Shown: positions 1 to 7,972, counted from the stretch's first letter. The stretch is 23,923 nt of DNA from DATLFA01 sp039934635 (GCA_039934635.1 JBDTLT010000066.1:1-23923), one strand, 5' to 3'. Notes: generated by a model not told the origin, from the letters alone. Program-made: numbers and translations.

Positions 1-88
1 AGTACTCGCGCAGGTCTTCGCGAAGGCGCGGGCCAACGTGGCTGTCGCACGACACGACGAGCACGGGATCGGTTGCGGGAGAAGTCAT
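1..88 (-). CDS. Amidohydrolase_2 family protein, N-terminal fragment (runs off the left edge)
   Basis: Only the first 29 codons are inside the window. The ATG at 88 lies 8 bp after the stop of the upstream P450, with a purine-rich AGATAGGAA stretch in front as ribosome binding site. The peptide starts MTSPATDPVLVVSCDSHVGP. The D-S-H motif after a short beta strand resembles the D-x-H metal-ligand start of the two other ACMSD-like amidohydrolases in this window (VDDH at 2919, SSDTH at 9619). It is probably the third gene of the MFS-P450-amidohydrolase operon. The family holds metal-dependent hydrolases and decarboxylases; the substrate is unknown. The family call rests on this short N-terminus only. 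Confidence 0.6.
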   Translation of the reverse strand, partial: MTSPATDPVLVVSCDSHVGPRLREDLREY

Positions 89-96
89 GATGATTC

Positions 97-1356
97 CTAT
101 CTCGGCCCGTCCCATACGGCCCGCACATGCTCGGGGGCGCGGAACATCACGCCGGTGATCTCGGCCGGTGCAAACGCGGGGTCGGCGCGTAGCCCGGGAA
201 GTCGTTCGAGCAACACCTCGAGCGCGACGCGCAACTCCATCCGGGCGAGGTGCACACCGAGACAACGGTGACGACCCCAACCGAAGGCGATGTTGGGGAC
301 GGGCGTGCGGGTGCTGTCGAATTGTTCGGGATCGGCCCACCGCGCCGGATCGTGATTGGCGGCGGCCAACGACAGCAACAGCACACTGCCGGCTGCGATC
401 GGCTCGCCGGCGACTTCGGTGTCGCGTGTGCACAGTCGCCCGATGAGCGATGTCGAATGCTCGATGCGCAGCAACTCTTCGACACACGGCCCGATCGCCG
501 CGGGGTCAGCGCGCACACGGGCGAGCTCGTCGGGGTGGCGGAACAGTTCTGTCAAGAGCAGTCCCAACGACCGGTAGGTGGTGTTGGCGCCCGCCGGCAA
601 CAAGAGCTTGCAGAAGGTCAACACCTCGTCGTCATCGAGCGAGTGCTCGACGCCGTCAGCGTCGCGGACGGGCTTGGACACGATCACGCTGATGAGGTCG
701 CGGCCGGGCGCCACGCGGCGCCGTTCGACCAGCGGACGGATGAGCGTCTCGAATTCGCGAGTGGCCGCTGCGGACTCGTCCTTGGTGACGCCACCGGTCG
801 TCATGCGCACCGCGAGGGTGTGGAACCACGGCAGGTCTTCGGTCGGCAGGCCCAACGCCAGCGAGATCACGTGGATCGGCACCCGCACGCAATATTCGGA
901 ATACAGATCGGCGTGACCGCGTTCGATGAACTCGTCGATGTACGCGGCGCAGGTGGGCCGCACGTACTCGCTCTCCCACCACCGCATCTCGGTGAGTGAG
1001 AACGCGGGCTGCACCACGAGTCGATGACGTTGATGCTCGGGTGGATCCATGTGCAGTATCGAGCGGCCGATCGTCGGCACCAGTTGAGGGTCGTACCACG
1101 ACGACGAGAAGGTGTGGGTGTCCTTGAGCACGGCCTCGACGACTTCGTAGGAATAGGCAGTGAAATGCGGCCGTTCGGGATGCAACATGCCGTCCATGCC
1201 CTCGAACCCGAAGGCGCCGCTCAACGTGCCGTGATGAACCGGGCATTGCTCGCGCAACTCGTGGTAACGGGGATACGGATCGTCGACGACCCCGATGCCC
1301 ATGGCGCGGTCGCGTGCTTCGTTGGTCTTGGCGAACTCCTCGCGCGACGACGTCAA
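97..1356 (-). CDS. Cytochrome P450 (soluble bacterial type)
   Basis: A 419-residue haem monooxygenase, normal length for a bacterial class I P450. Visible marks are the ExxR pair E294/R297 and the haem loop FGWGRHRCLG with ligand Cys365. The I-helix oxygen-activation motif reads A255-G-A-N-T-T260. Most P450s have Asp or Glu where this one has Asn258, so proton delivery may differ. The start is a TTG at 1356 preceded by GGGGGCC; the next in-frame ATG (codon 19) would cut into the N-terminal region. The gene follows the MFS exporter by 12 bp and precedes a partial amidohydrolase by 8 bp, so the three are probably co-transcribed. No ferredoxin or reductase gene is in the window, so redox partners must be encoded elsewhere. 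The substrate cannot be told; a hydrophobic compound is likely. Confidence 0.93.
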   Translation of the reverse strand: MTSSREEFAKTNEARDRAMGIGVVDDPYPRYHELREQCPVHHGTLSGAFGFEGMDGMLHPERPHFTAYSYEVVEAVLKDTHTFSSSWYDPQLVPTIGRSILHMDPPEHQRHRLVVQPAFSLTEMRWWESEYVRPTCAAYIDEFIERGHADLYSEYCVRVPIHVISLALGLPTEDLPWFHTLAVRMTTGGVTKDESAAATREFETLIRPLVERRRVAPGRDLISVIVSKPVRDADGVEHSLDDDEVLTFCKLLLPAGANTTYRSLGLLLTELFRHPDELARVRADPAAIGPCVEELLRIEHSTSLIGRLCTRDTEVAGEPIAAGSVLLLSLAAANHDPARWADPEQFDSTRTPVPNIAFGWGRHRCLGVHLARMELRVALEVLLERLPGLRADPAFAPAEITGVMFRAPEHVRAVWDGPR

Positions 1357-1368
1357 TGGGGCCCCCGA

Positions 1369-2862
1369 TCAATGGTCGGACGATAGACCATCGTGCCTCG
1401 TTGGCGAGACGTAGCGAGCCGAGCGCTTGCGCGAGGCTGCAGGAAAGCTAGGCCGATCGTGCGGCACGGTGAGCGAGGCGACGATGGCGAGCAGGCATAC
1501 GGCACCGACCACGATGAACGACGCCACGTAGGCGGATTCGCTACCGAACCCGTTGCGCGTGCTCGACGCGATGACGCTGGCCACGATCTGCGTGCCGACC
1601 GCGCCTCCGATGGTTCGGATGTTGACGTTCATCCCGGTCGTCACGCCGATCTGATCGGCGGAAACCGCCCGCAACAAGATCGTCGGCATCGCGGCGGCCA
1701 TGAGACCGGTGCCGGTGCCGAACACCCCCAGCGCGAAACAGATGATCCACACGGAGTCGTGGCGCACGGCCAGGATGGCAAAGGGGATGGCGCTCACGAC
1801 CGCGCCCGCGACGAGCACCAGCTTGGGGCCATAGCGCGCGGCGAGGCGACCGAGCAGTATGCCGGTGAGGGTGGATCCGACACTCCACGGCAACGCCACC
1901 AGGCCGGCGCGCGACGGTCGTACGCCGAGGCCATACCCCGTCGACTCCGCGATCTGCACGAAGCGGGGCACGAAGGTGAACGTGGCCTGCATGGCGAAGC
2001 CCACTGCGAACGACGCCGCGTTGACGCGCAGCAACGCCGGGCGCCGCATCAGGCGCATGTCGACGAGCGGCTCGTCCCGCTGCCACTCCACGCGGACCCA
2101 CACCACGAACAGCACTACCGCCGCGACCATCAAGCCCAGCACGCTCGACGACCCCCATCCCCACTGCGGGCCTTCGCTGACGCCGAGCAGCAAGCAGAAC
2201 AGCCAACCGGACAACAGGAGCGCGCCGAGCCAATCGATGGGGACCGACGGCATGCGGGCCGACGGCGGGATGACCAATGCGGCGGCGATGGTGGTCGGCA
2301 CGATGACGACCAGCGGTAGCCAGAACAGCCACCGATAGCCGAGGCCGGTTGCGATCGGGCCCGAGAACACAATGCCCGTTGCGGCGCCGACCGCGAGCAT
2401 GGCGGACACGAAACCGATGCTGCCCGCCACCTTTTCGGGAGGGACCACGTCGCGGACGATGCCGAACGACAACGCGACTGCAGCGCCCCCCAGACCCTGC
2501 ACGACTCGACCCGCGATCAACACGCCGATCGAAGATGCGAGCGCGGAGATCACACAACCGACAGCCAACGAAGAGAGCGATATCACGAGCATGTACGAAC
2601 GCCCGAACATGTCGCCGAGGCGCCCGAGAATCGGTGTCGCGATGGCGGTGGAGAGCAACAATGAACTGACGACCCACGTGCTGGCCGTCTCCGATGTGTG
2701 CAGGTCGCGTTGGATCGTCGTGAGTGCCGGGATGACGAGCGACTGCAACATCGAATAGACGAACGCCCCGATGGTCACGACGACGATCGCGAGCGGGCGC
2801 GGGGGCCGGCTCGTCGCGGCCCGCTCTGAGGGGGGCCGCTCGGGCCCCGTTGTCGTCGGCAA
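1369..2862 (-). CDS. MFS transporter, DHA2 (EmrB/QacA-like, 14 TM) family
   Basis: A 497-residue integral membrane protein with about 14 hydrophobic segments, the count typical of the DHA2 drug:H+ antiporter family. The loop after the second segment has MFS motif A (LGRLGDMFGRSYML). A charged, proline-rich cytoplasmic N-terminus precedes the first helix. Family members export drugs, dyes or metabolites using the proton gradient; import of a growth substrate is also possible. The start is a TTG at 2862 with GGGGGA eight bases upstream. No better-placed start precedes the first helix. It heads the operon with the P450 12 bp downstream and is divergent from the amidohydrolase at 2919. Codons 6-15 contain one copy of a 28-bp sequence that recurs at 6896-6923. 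Confidence 0.92.
   Translation of the reverse strand: MPTTTGPERPPSERAATSRPPRPLAIVVVTIGAFVYSMLQSLVIPALTTIQRDLHTSETASTWVVSSLLLSTAIATPILGRLGDMFGRSYMLVISLSSLAVGCVISALASSIGVLIAGRVVQGLGGAAVALSFGIVRDVVPPEKVAGSIGFVSAMLAVGAATGIVFSGPIATGLGYRWLFWLPLVVIVPTTIAAALVIPPSARMPSVPIDWLGALLLSGWLFCLLLGVSEGPQWGWGSSSVLGLMVAAVVLFVVWVRVEWQRDEPLVDMRLMRRPALLRVNAASFAVGFAMQATFTFVPRFVQIAESTGYGLGVRPSRAGLVALPWSVGSTLTGILLGRLAARYGPKLVLVAGAVVSAIPFAILAVRHDSVWIICFALGVFGTGTGLMAAAMPTILLRAVSADQIGVTTGMNVNIRTIGGAVGTQIVASVIASSTRNGFGSESAYVASFIVVGAVCLLAIVASLTVPHDRPSFPAASRKRSARYVSPTRHDGLSSDH
2820..2847 (-). repeat. 28-bp repeat, copy A (25/28 identical to copy B at 6896-6923)
   Basis: On the plus strand both copies read CCCGCTCTG, six variable bases, then GCCGCTCGGGCCC. 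The right part can form a 6-bp stem with loop GCTCG. The outer pair of that stem is G-C here and A-T in copy B, so the pairing is kept despite the base change. This copy lies in the first codons of the MFS gene, near its presumed transcription start. Confidence 0.7.
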
Positions 2863-2884
2863 CTTGATGTCCCCCGTGGGGATC

Positions 2885-2891
2885 TACACTA
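2885..2891. promoter_or_regulatory. Overlapping divergent -10 boxes between MFS and amidohydrolase genes
   Basis: The 56-bp divergent gap contains CTACACTAC. On the plus strand TACACT (2885-2890) fits TANNNT, with a weak TTGATG 15 bases upstream, giving a leader of about 20 nt to the ATG at 2919. On the minus strand TAGTGT (2891-2886) fits as well and would give about 17 nt to the TTG at 2862. The two promoters would share almost the same bases and so compete. The -35 elements are poor and no start site is known. Confidence 0.4.
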
Positions 2892-2918
2892 CCGAGGCCG
2901 ACCCTGGGGGTAACAGTT

Positions 2919-4133
2919 ATGGCGAGTGCCACTCAGCCGCTTTCGCTCGATTGGATGGTCTCGGTCGACGACCACGTGCTCGAGCCGCCGAGAGTGTGGC
3001 AAGACCGCGTGCCCGCGCGCTACCGCGACATCGCGCCGCGCCTCGCGCAGACGCCCGACGGCGAGTTCTGGTTGTACGAAGATCGGCGGGTGCCCACCGG
3101 CGGGCTTGCGGCGTCGGCCGGTTGGCGCAAAGAAGATTTCACTCCCAACGCCATCAGTTACGCCGACATGCTGCCGGGCTGTTACGACATCAACGCCCGC
3201 ATCGACGACATGAACGCGGGTGGCATCCTGGCGTCGTTGTGCTTCCCCTCGTTCCCGCGCTTTTGCGGCCAGATCTTCTACGAAGCCAAGGACAAAGAAC
3301 TCGCGCTGCTCTGTGTCAAGGCCTACAACGACTGGATGATCGACGAATGGTCGGCCGCGGCGCCCGGTCGATTCATCCCGATGATCATCGTGCCGCTTTG
3401 GGACCCGACCGAGATCGCCCGCGAGATCGAACGCTGCGCCGGTAAGGGCGTGACGGCAGTCGCGTTTTCGGAAAATCCCGAGCCGCTCGGCCTGCCCACG
3501 ATCCACGACACGAACCGCTATTGGGATCCGTTGTTACGCGCGGCCGAAGAGACGCAGATGGTCATCTGCATGCACGTGGGCTCGTCGTCGACCTTGCCTG
3601 CCATCTGTCACGACGCTCCGCCACTCGCCAACATCGCGTTCGGTGCGATGCGCACCGCCGGCACGATGCTGTCGTGGCTTTTCAGTGACGCCTTCGAAAA
3701 GTTCCCTCGACTCAAGATCGCGCTGAGCGAAGGCAACGTCGGTTGGATGGCCTACTTCCTCGAGCGGGCCGAGCAATGCCTCGAGACGCAACGGCACTGG
3801 ATCTCGCGGGGCGTGCAGATCCACGGCTATGACAACAAGTTCGACACGGGCACGGCGGCCAATGTCGACACCATCGACATTCGCCAGACATTTCGCGACC
3901 ACATCTTCGGGTGCTTCCTTCGTGACGACTCGGGCATGCGAGTCATCGACCTGATCGGCGAAGACAACTTGATGTGCGAATCCGACTATCCACACGCCGA
4001 CACGACGTGGCCGCACTCCGTCGAGATCGCCCGCAAGTCGATGCAGGGCCTGTCGGACGCCACGCAGTACAAGTTGTTACGGTCCAACGCCGAGCGGCTG
4101 TTCCGCTTCAGCGCCGCCCAACCGCCGAGCTGA
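2919..4133 (+). CDS. Amidohydrolase_2 (ACMSD-like) metal-dependent hydrolase/decarboxylase
   Basis: A 404-residue TIM-barrel protein of the amidohydrolase_2 family, which includes aminocarboxymuconate-semialdehyde decarboxylase and ring-cleavage hydrolases. The metal-site pattern is visible: D17-D-H19 near the N-terminus, H219 in MHVGSSS, and D356 in SDYPHAD. Full length shows no gap. ATG at 2919 follows GGGGG with 8-base spacing. It is transcribed alone, divergent from the MFS-P450 operon and convergent with a CaiB gene whose end is 13 bp away. A paralogue sits at 9619 and the start of another at 1-88. In CoA-based catabolic clusters such proteins usually decarboxylate or hydrolyse a carboxylated intermediate; the actual substrate is unknown. 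Confidence 0.9.
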   Translation: MASATQPLSLDWMVSVDDHVLEPPRVWQDRVPARYRDIAPRLAQTPDGEFWLYEDRRVPTGGLAASAGWRKEDFTPNAISYADMLPGCYDINARIDDMNAGGILASLCFPSFPRFCGQIFYEAKDKELALLCVKAYNDWMIDEWSAAAPGRFIPMIIVPLWDPTEIAREIERCAGKGVTAVAFSENPEPLGLPTIHDTNRYWDPLLRAAEETQMVICMHVGSSSTLPAICHDAPPLANIAFGAMRTAGTMLSWLFSDAFEKFPRLKIALSEGNVGWMAYFLERAEQCLETQRHWISRGVQIHGYDNKFDTGTAANVDTIDIRQTFRDHIFGCFLRDDSGMRVIDLIGEDNLMCESDYPHADTTWPHSVEIARKSMQGLSDATQYKLLRSNAERLFRFSAAQPPS

Positions 4134-4139
4134 CTGGTC

Positions 4140-4160
4140 GGCTCGGCTACTTGCCGAGCC
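4140..4160. terminator. Hairpin terminator between convergent genes, with an alternative pairing
   Basis: GGCTCGGC-TACTT-GCCGAGCC forms a perfect 8-bp stem starting 7 bases after the amidohydrolase stop. Its left arm can instead pair with GCCGAGC at 4124-4130, giving a competing 7-bp stem across 4124-4147. No U-tract follows, as is common for actinobacterial terminators. On the minus strand the stem overlaps the last codons and stop of the CaiB gene, so it may serve both directions. Confidence 0.55.
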
Positions 4161-5190
4161 ACTCGCGCAACACGGCGTCGGTGTCGGCGCCCAGTACCGG
4201 TGGCGGCGTGTCGCTGCGCCGGCGTTGACCGTCGATGACGAACGGGCTCGCGGGTACCCGTCGCTCGCCGAAGGTATCGATGGCCACGTCGGGATGTGCG
4301 AGCGCTTCGGCAAGGGTTTGAATCGGCGCGGCGGGAATGCCTTCGCGCTGCAGAATCGACAGCCACTCGGTGCTCGAGCGCGCCGTCAGTGCGTCGCGCA
4401 CGAGGTCGGCGTAGGCATCGGTCGGCTCGAACTCGAGGCCGAGCAGCGTCGCGAGTCGTGCCCGGAAATGCATCGTGGTCTGCACCACGAAACGACCACC
4501 GTCGTTGCCGGTGGCGAGCACCGTGTTGGGCGAGGCCAAGGTGCCGGTACGGTCGACGCCCATCAGCCAATTGAGCAGGCATTCGACGAGTGTGAGCTCG
4601 ATCGTACAGCCGACACCGCTTCGCTCACGGGCGTAGAGCGCGGCCAGCACCCCGTGCGCGGCCGCGGTACCACCGGCGAGATCCGCGATCTGGAACGTGA
4701 TGGGCCCTTCGGGCAGGCGGTAGACGGGAGGAATCTGAAACGACCCGGAGAACGCTTGCACGACGCCGTCGATGGCAACTGCATTCGACATCGAACCCTG
4801 TGCCCCGAAGCCCGATATCGAACACACGATGAGGCGGCCGTTGACGGCGCGTAACGCAGCCGCGCCGATGCCGAGGCGGGTCGTCACGCCAGGGCGATAG
4901 TTGTCGATGACGACGTCCGCGACACGCGCAAGGTCGATGAACACATCACGCGCTGCAGGGTCTTTGAGGTCGAGCATCACACTGCGCCGGCCGCGGTGCA
5001 GCGCCCACCAGAAGTCGCTGTTCGGCACCACTTCGCCGGCGCGTGTCGCATCGCCGGTAGGTGGCTCGACCTTGACGATCTGAGCGCCGAGTTGCGACAG
5101 GATGTGACACGCGTAGGGCCCTGAAAGGAACGTCGTCAGATCGAGCACACGTATGCCGGCCAATGGCGCGGTGACGTCGGTCGCGGTCAT
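4147..5190 (-). CDS. CaiB/BaiF-type (class III) CoA transferase
   Basis: A 347-residue formyl-CoA:oxalate/carnitine CoA transferase family protein, which moves CoA between carboxylic acids through an aspartyl-CoA thioester. The catalytic Asp is D170 in IADLAGG. The usual N-terminal block (GIRVLDLTTFLSGPYA, then KVEPPTGD) is present. It is shorter than the common 380-410 residues but shows no break. The ATG at 5190 overlaps the TGA of the upstream D-aminoacylase-like gene (ATGA), indicating translational coupling. An upstream extension of the frame to 5451 only runs through that neighbour and has no family similarity. Inferred role: activating an acid, perhaps one released by the upstream hydrolase, for CoA-dependent breakdown. 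Confidence 0.9.
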   Translation of the reverse strand: MTATDVTAPLAGIRVLDLTTFLSGPYACHILSQLGAQIVKVEPPTGDATRAGEVVPNSDFWWALHRGRRSVMLDLKDPAARDVFIDLARVADVVIDNYRPGVTTRLGIGAAALRAVNGRLIVCSISGFGAQGSMSNAVAIDGVVQAFSGSFQIPPVYRLPEGPITFQIADLAGGTAAAHGVLAALYARERSGVGCTIELTLVECLLNWLMGVDRTGTLASPNTVLATGNDGGRFVVQTTMHFRARLATLLGLEFEPTDAYADLVRDALTARSSTEWLSILQREGIPAAPIQTLAEALAHPDVAIDTFGERRVPASPFVIDGQRRRSDTPPPVLGADTDAVLREWLGK

Positions 5191-6881
5191 CGGGAGCGCA
5201 CGATACGGCCGGGAAGTGCGCCGGTCGGGGCACCGTCGAGGTAGGTGATCTCGCCACTGACGACCGTCGCTCGGTAACCATCGGCGCGTTGCACCAGGCG
5301 CTTGCCTCCGGCCGGGAAGTCGTGCGCCATTTCGGGCGGTCGCACTCGGAGTGCATCGAAGTCGATCACATTGATGTCTGCTTTCATGCCCGGCGAAAGT
5401 ACACCGCGGTCGTTCAGCCCGAACAACGCAGCCGTGTCGTGGGCATGCCATTTGACCAACACTTCGACAGGGAGTTGTTCGCCGCGCGTTCGGTCACGTC
5501 CCCAGTGCGTGAGCATGTAGGTCGGATTCGATGCGTCGGATATCAGTGTGCAGTGGGCGCCACCATCGCCGAGACCGGGCACGGTGAACGGCGATGACAA
5601 CAATTCGCGGAGCGCATCGAAATTGCCGTCGCCGTAGGAGTTGGCCGGGCGGTACAAGAACGCGGAGCCGTCGCCCGCCACGAGTAGGTCGTAGGTGTAC
5701 GAAAGCGGGTCGATGCCTCGCGCCGCGGCCTTTGCTGCCATCGACTGAGCAGTGTCCGGTTCGTAGTCGAGTGGCTCGTCGAGCGCGAATGTCAGCGAGA
5801 GGTCGGGTGTGACGGGCAACGCGTTCGCTTCGGTGAGGATGCGGCTGCGATAGCCGGGCTGCCGCAAGAACCGCAAGCGCTCGGCGAGCGGCAGTGCCGC
5901 GATCGACTGATACGTCGGCGTCGCGAAGAATGGATGCAACCGGTTTTCGAGCCCGATCATCACGCCAACCGGGCGGATCGGCACCTGCCCCGAGAACTGG
6001 AGGCCGTCGTCGCTCGCCTGCGCCATGAGTTCGAGCAGTCGCCGATGCCGTTGTGGCTGATGATGCTGCGGTGTCATCGGTAGCGATATCGGCCGGCCCG
6101 ATCGCGCCGCCAGCGTGCGGAACAGTGCGAATTCACTGCTGATGTCGTTGTCGACGAAGTCGGCGGCGATCTCGATGAGACCACGACCGGCCCGCCGAAG
6201 ACCGTCGGCACAACCGAGTAGCTCGCGCTCGCTGGCATTGAGGCTGGCGATCGGTTCACCATCGCGCGTCTTGTGGTTGCGTGAGCGAGATGTCGAGAAC
6301 CCGAGCGCACCGTCGCCGACCGCCCTGGCGATCACCCGGGCCATCGACTCGATCTCGTCGTCGGTCGGCTGGTTGCGATGATCGGCGCCTCGCTCGGCCA
6401 TGACGTAGACGCGCGTCGCCGCGTGCGTCACCATGCCGCCGATGTCGATCGCACGCGGTTCGCGATCGAGCACATCGAGGTACTCGCCGTAGGTCTCCCA
6501 TCCCCACGGCAGTCCCGCGCCGAGAACTGCAGCGGGAATGTCTTCGACCCCCTCCATGAGGCTGATCAACCATTCACGGTGCTCGGGCTTCACGGGCGCG
6601 AAGCCCACGCCGCAGTTGCCCATCACTGCGGTGGTCACGCCGTGCCACGAGCTGGGCGTGACGTAGGGATCCCACGCGACTTGGGCGTCGTAGTGCGTGT
6701 GGACGTCGACGAACCCGGGCGTGACGAGCAGGCCATCGGCATCGATGGTGCGACGGGCCGCACCGACCGCGCTCCCAACGTCGACGATGATGCCACCGTC
6801 GATCGCGACATCGGCGGTGAACCGCGTCGCGCCGGTTCCGTCGATGACAGTACCCCCGCGAATCACCAGATCGTGTTGCAT
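5187..6881 (-). CDS. N-acyl-D-amino-acid deacylase-like amidohydrolase
   Basis: A 564-residue protein of the D-aminoacylase/amidohydrolase_3 group, with the beta-sandwich start (MQHDLVIRGGTVIDGTG) and a TIM-barrel metal site. Visible residues are H61 and H63 in DVHTHYD, the bridging Cys90 in GNCGVGFAP typical of D-aminoacylases, and the late Asp in GLGDGGAH. Family members hydrolyse N-acyl amino acids or cyclic imides and ureas; in many actinobacteria the close homologues have no known substrate. The ATG at 6881 follows GGGGAACG. The frame stays open upstream to 7409 but that part lies antisense to an SDR and lacks similarity. The stop overlaps the CaiB start, so the two form a coupled operon. 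A presumed leader carries repeat copy B. Confidence 0.9.
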   Translation of the reverse strand: MQHDLVIRGGTVIDGTGATRFTADVAIDGGIIVDVGSAVGAARRTIDADGLLVTPGFVDVHTHYDAQVAWDPYVTPSSWHGVTTAVMGNCGVGFAPVKPEHREWLISLMEGVEDIPAAVLGAGLPWGWETYGEYLDVLDREPRAIDIGGMVTHAATRVYVMAERGADHRNQPTDDEIESMARVIARAVGDGALGFSTSRSRNHKTRDGEPIASLNASERELLGCADGLRRAGRGLIEIAADFVDNDISSEFALFRTLAARSGRPISLPMTPQHHQPQRHRRLLELMAQASDDGLQFSGQVPIRPVGVMIGLENRLHPFFATPTYQSIAALPLAERLRFLRQPGYRSRILTEANALPVTPDLSLTFALDEPLDYEPDTAQSMAAKAAARGIDPLSYTYDLLVAGDGSAFLYRPANSYGDGNFDALRELLSSPFTVPGLGDGGAHCTLISDASNPTYMLTHWGRDRTRGEQLPVEVLVKWHAHDTAALFGLNDRGVLSPGMKADINVIDFDALRVRPPEMAHDFPAGGKRLVQRADGYRATVVSGEITYLDGAPTGALPGRIVRSR

Positions 6882-6895
6882 CGTTCCCCGATCAC

Positions 6896-6923
6896 CCCGC
6901 TCTGCCGAGGGCCGCTCGGGCCC
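6896..6923 (-). repeat. 28-bp repeat, copy B (25/28 identical to copy A at 2820-2847)
   Basis: This copy sits 15 bases upstream of the D-aminoacylase ATG, in the 115-bp divergent gap. AGGGCC (6908-6913) and GGCCCT (6919-6924) form a 6-bp stem around GCTCG. A minus-strand TAGCCT (6943-6938) could be the -10 box, which would place the repeat in the mRNA leader just before the ribosome binding site. Confidence 0.7.
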
Positions 6924-6996
6924 TGAGACTTGCAGTGAGGCTACCGCTGGGAGAGCATCGACGACGGTGGACCTCGCACCGTCGGAAGGATCTCGA

Positions 6997-7755
6997 ATGG
7001 GCATGCTCGACGGGCGCGTCGCCATCATCACCGGAGCCGGCGCAGGCATAGGGCGCGGCGTCGCGCTGGCCTTTGCCGACGAAGGAGCCACGATCGTTGC
7101 TGCTGGTCGCACCCAGTCGACACTCGATGCGCTCTGTGCGGAAGTCGGCGAACGCGGGGCGCGCGCATTGCCGGTCGTGTGCGATGTGCGCGAGCTCGCC
7201 GACATCTCCGGCTGCATCGATCGCACGATTGCCGAGTTCGGGCGTCTCGACATCCTCGTCAACAATGCGCAGACGTACCGGCACTCGTTTCTCCTCGACG
7301 CGACCGAAGACGACTTCGACACCACCTGGAGATCGGGCCCGCTCGCGGCGTTCCGCTCGATGCGACTCGCCCATCCGCACCTGAGCAAGAACAACGGCGT
7401 GATCGTCAACTTCGGCTCCGGCGTGCAACTCGACTCCAGCGAGTCGTTCCACGGTGTCTATGCCGCGGCAAAGAACGCGATCGAAGCGCTCACGCGCGTC
7501 GCGGCTGTCGAATGGGGGTCAGACGGCATCCGCACGTTCCTGATCATGCCGGCCGCCGAGTCGCCGCAACTGCACGCGTTCCAGGCGCGCGATCCCGACC
7601 GATTCGCGCAGATGCTCGGGCGTATTCCGCTCGGTCGCTTCGGCGACGCCGAACACGACATCGGGCGCACCATTGCGTGGCTCGTCAGTGACAACGCGCG
7701 CTATATGACCGGTTGCACCATCATGCTCGACGGCGGGCAGATGTACATGCGGTGA
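6997..7755 (+). CDS. Short-chain dehydrogenase/reductase (SDR)
   Basis: A 252-residue classical SDR that oxidises alcohols or reduces ketones with NAD(P). It has the nucleotide-binding TGAGAGIG (12-19), N89-N90-A91, Ser141 and the Y155-A-A-A-K159 pair. The ATG at 6997 follows GGAAGGA by 6 bases; the longer open frame upstream overlaps the promoter side of the D-aminoacylase gene and is not conserved. It stands alone, divergent from that operon, and ends before the large 7756-7972 gap. The region after the active site (PAAESPQLHAF) departs from the usual PG motif (IMPAAESP instead of PG), so substrate handling may differ. The substrate is unknown. Confidence 0.92.
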   Translation: MGMLDGRVAIITGAGAGIGRGVALAFADEGATIVAAGRTQSTLDALCAEVGERGARALPVVCDVRELADISGCIDRTIAEFGRLDILVNNAQTYRHSFLLDATEDDFDTTWRSGPLAAFRSMRLAHPHLSKNNGVIVNFGSGVQLDSSESFHGVYAAAKNAIEALTRVAAVEWGSDGIRTFLIMPAAESPQLHAFQARDPDRFAQMLGRIPLGRFGDAEHDIGRTIAWLVSDNARYMTGCTIMLDGGQMYMR

Positions 7756-7972
7756 GCGAGTTGTCGCGCGGCGCACTTCTGCGATCTCCACCACGGGGCG
7801 TGAGATACGTTCGCCCGCGGGCGCGTGTTTGCCACTGACAGTGCAGATTCTTCGTTGTCTCACCCGCTGTTTAGACTGCAAGCGCGAGCGCTTGTGAGTC
7901 TGCGTCACGACGACTACCGCGAAGAAGACGAATTCTCGCGGTGCTTCATGCGTGCCCTGCAGCGTTAGCGGG
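7756..7972. other. Structured non-coding gap between convergent genes
   Basis: This 217-bp stretch has no supported gene, although both flanking genes point into it and no promoter is needed. It holds several inverted repeats. GTGAGATACG (7800-7809) can pair with CGTTGTCTCAC (7853-7863) apart from one bulge and a G-T pair. Inside that stem lie the palindromes CGCCCGCGGGCG (7812-7823) and CACTGACAGTG (7833-7843). A strong hairpin follows at 7873-7901. It may be a small structured RNA, a regulatory RNA end or two stacked terminators. Confidence 0.45.
7873..7901. terminator. Strong hairpin in the convergent gap
   Basis: AGACT (7873-7877) pairs with AGTCT (7897-7901) and CAAGCG (7879-7884) with CGCTTG (7889-7894), with a small G/TG internal loop between them and a CGAG tetraloop. 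The stem has 11 Watson-Crick pairs. It lies between an SDR on the plus strand and an enoyl-CoA hydratase on the minus strand and could end transcripts from both. No T-run follows on either side. Confidence 0.55.

Noticed and set aside
250..999. A 249-codon plus-strand frame opposite the first P450
   Set aside because: Antisense shadow; the P450 on the other strand has intact motifs throughout.
6882..7409. An N-terminal extension of the D-aminoacylase-like gene
   Set aside because: The extra 176 residues are antisense to the SDR gene, lack similarity, and the ATG at 6881 has a ribosome binding site followed by the family's standard start.
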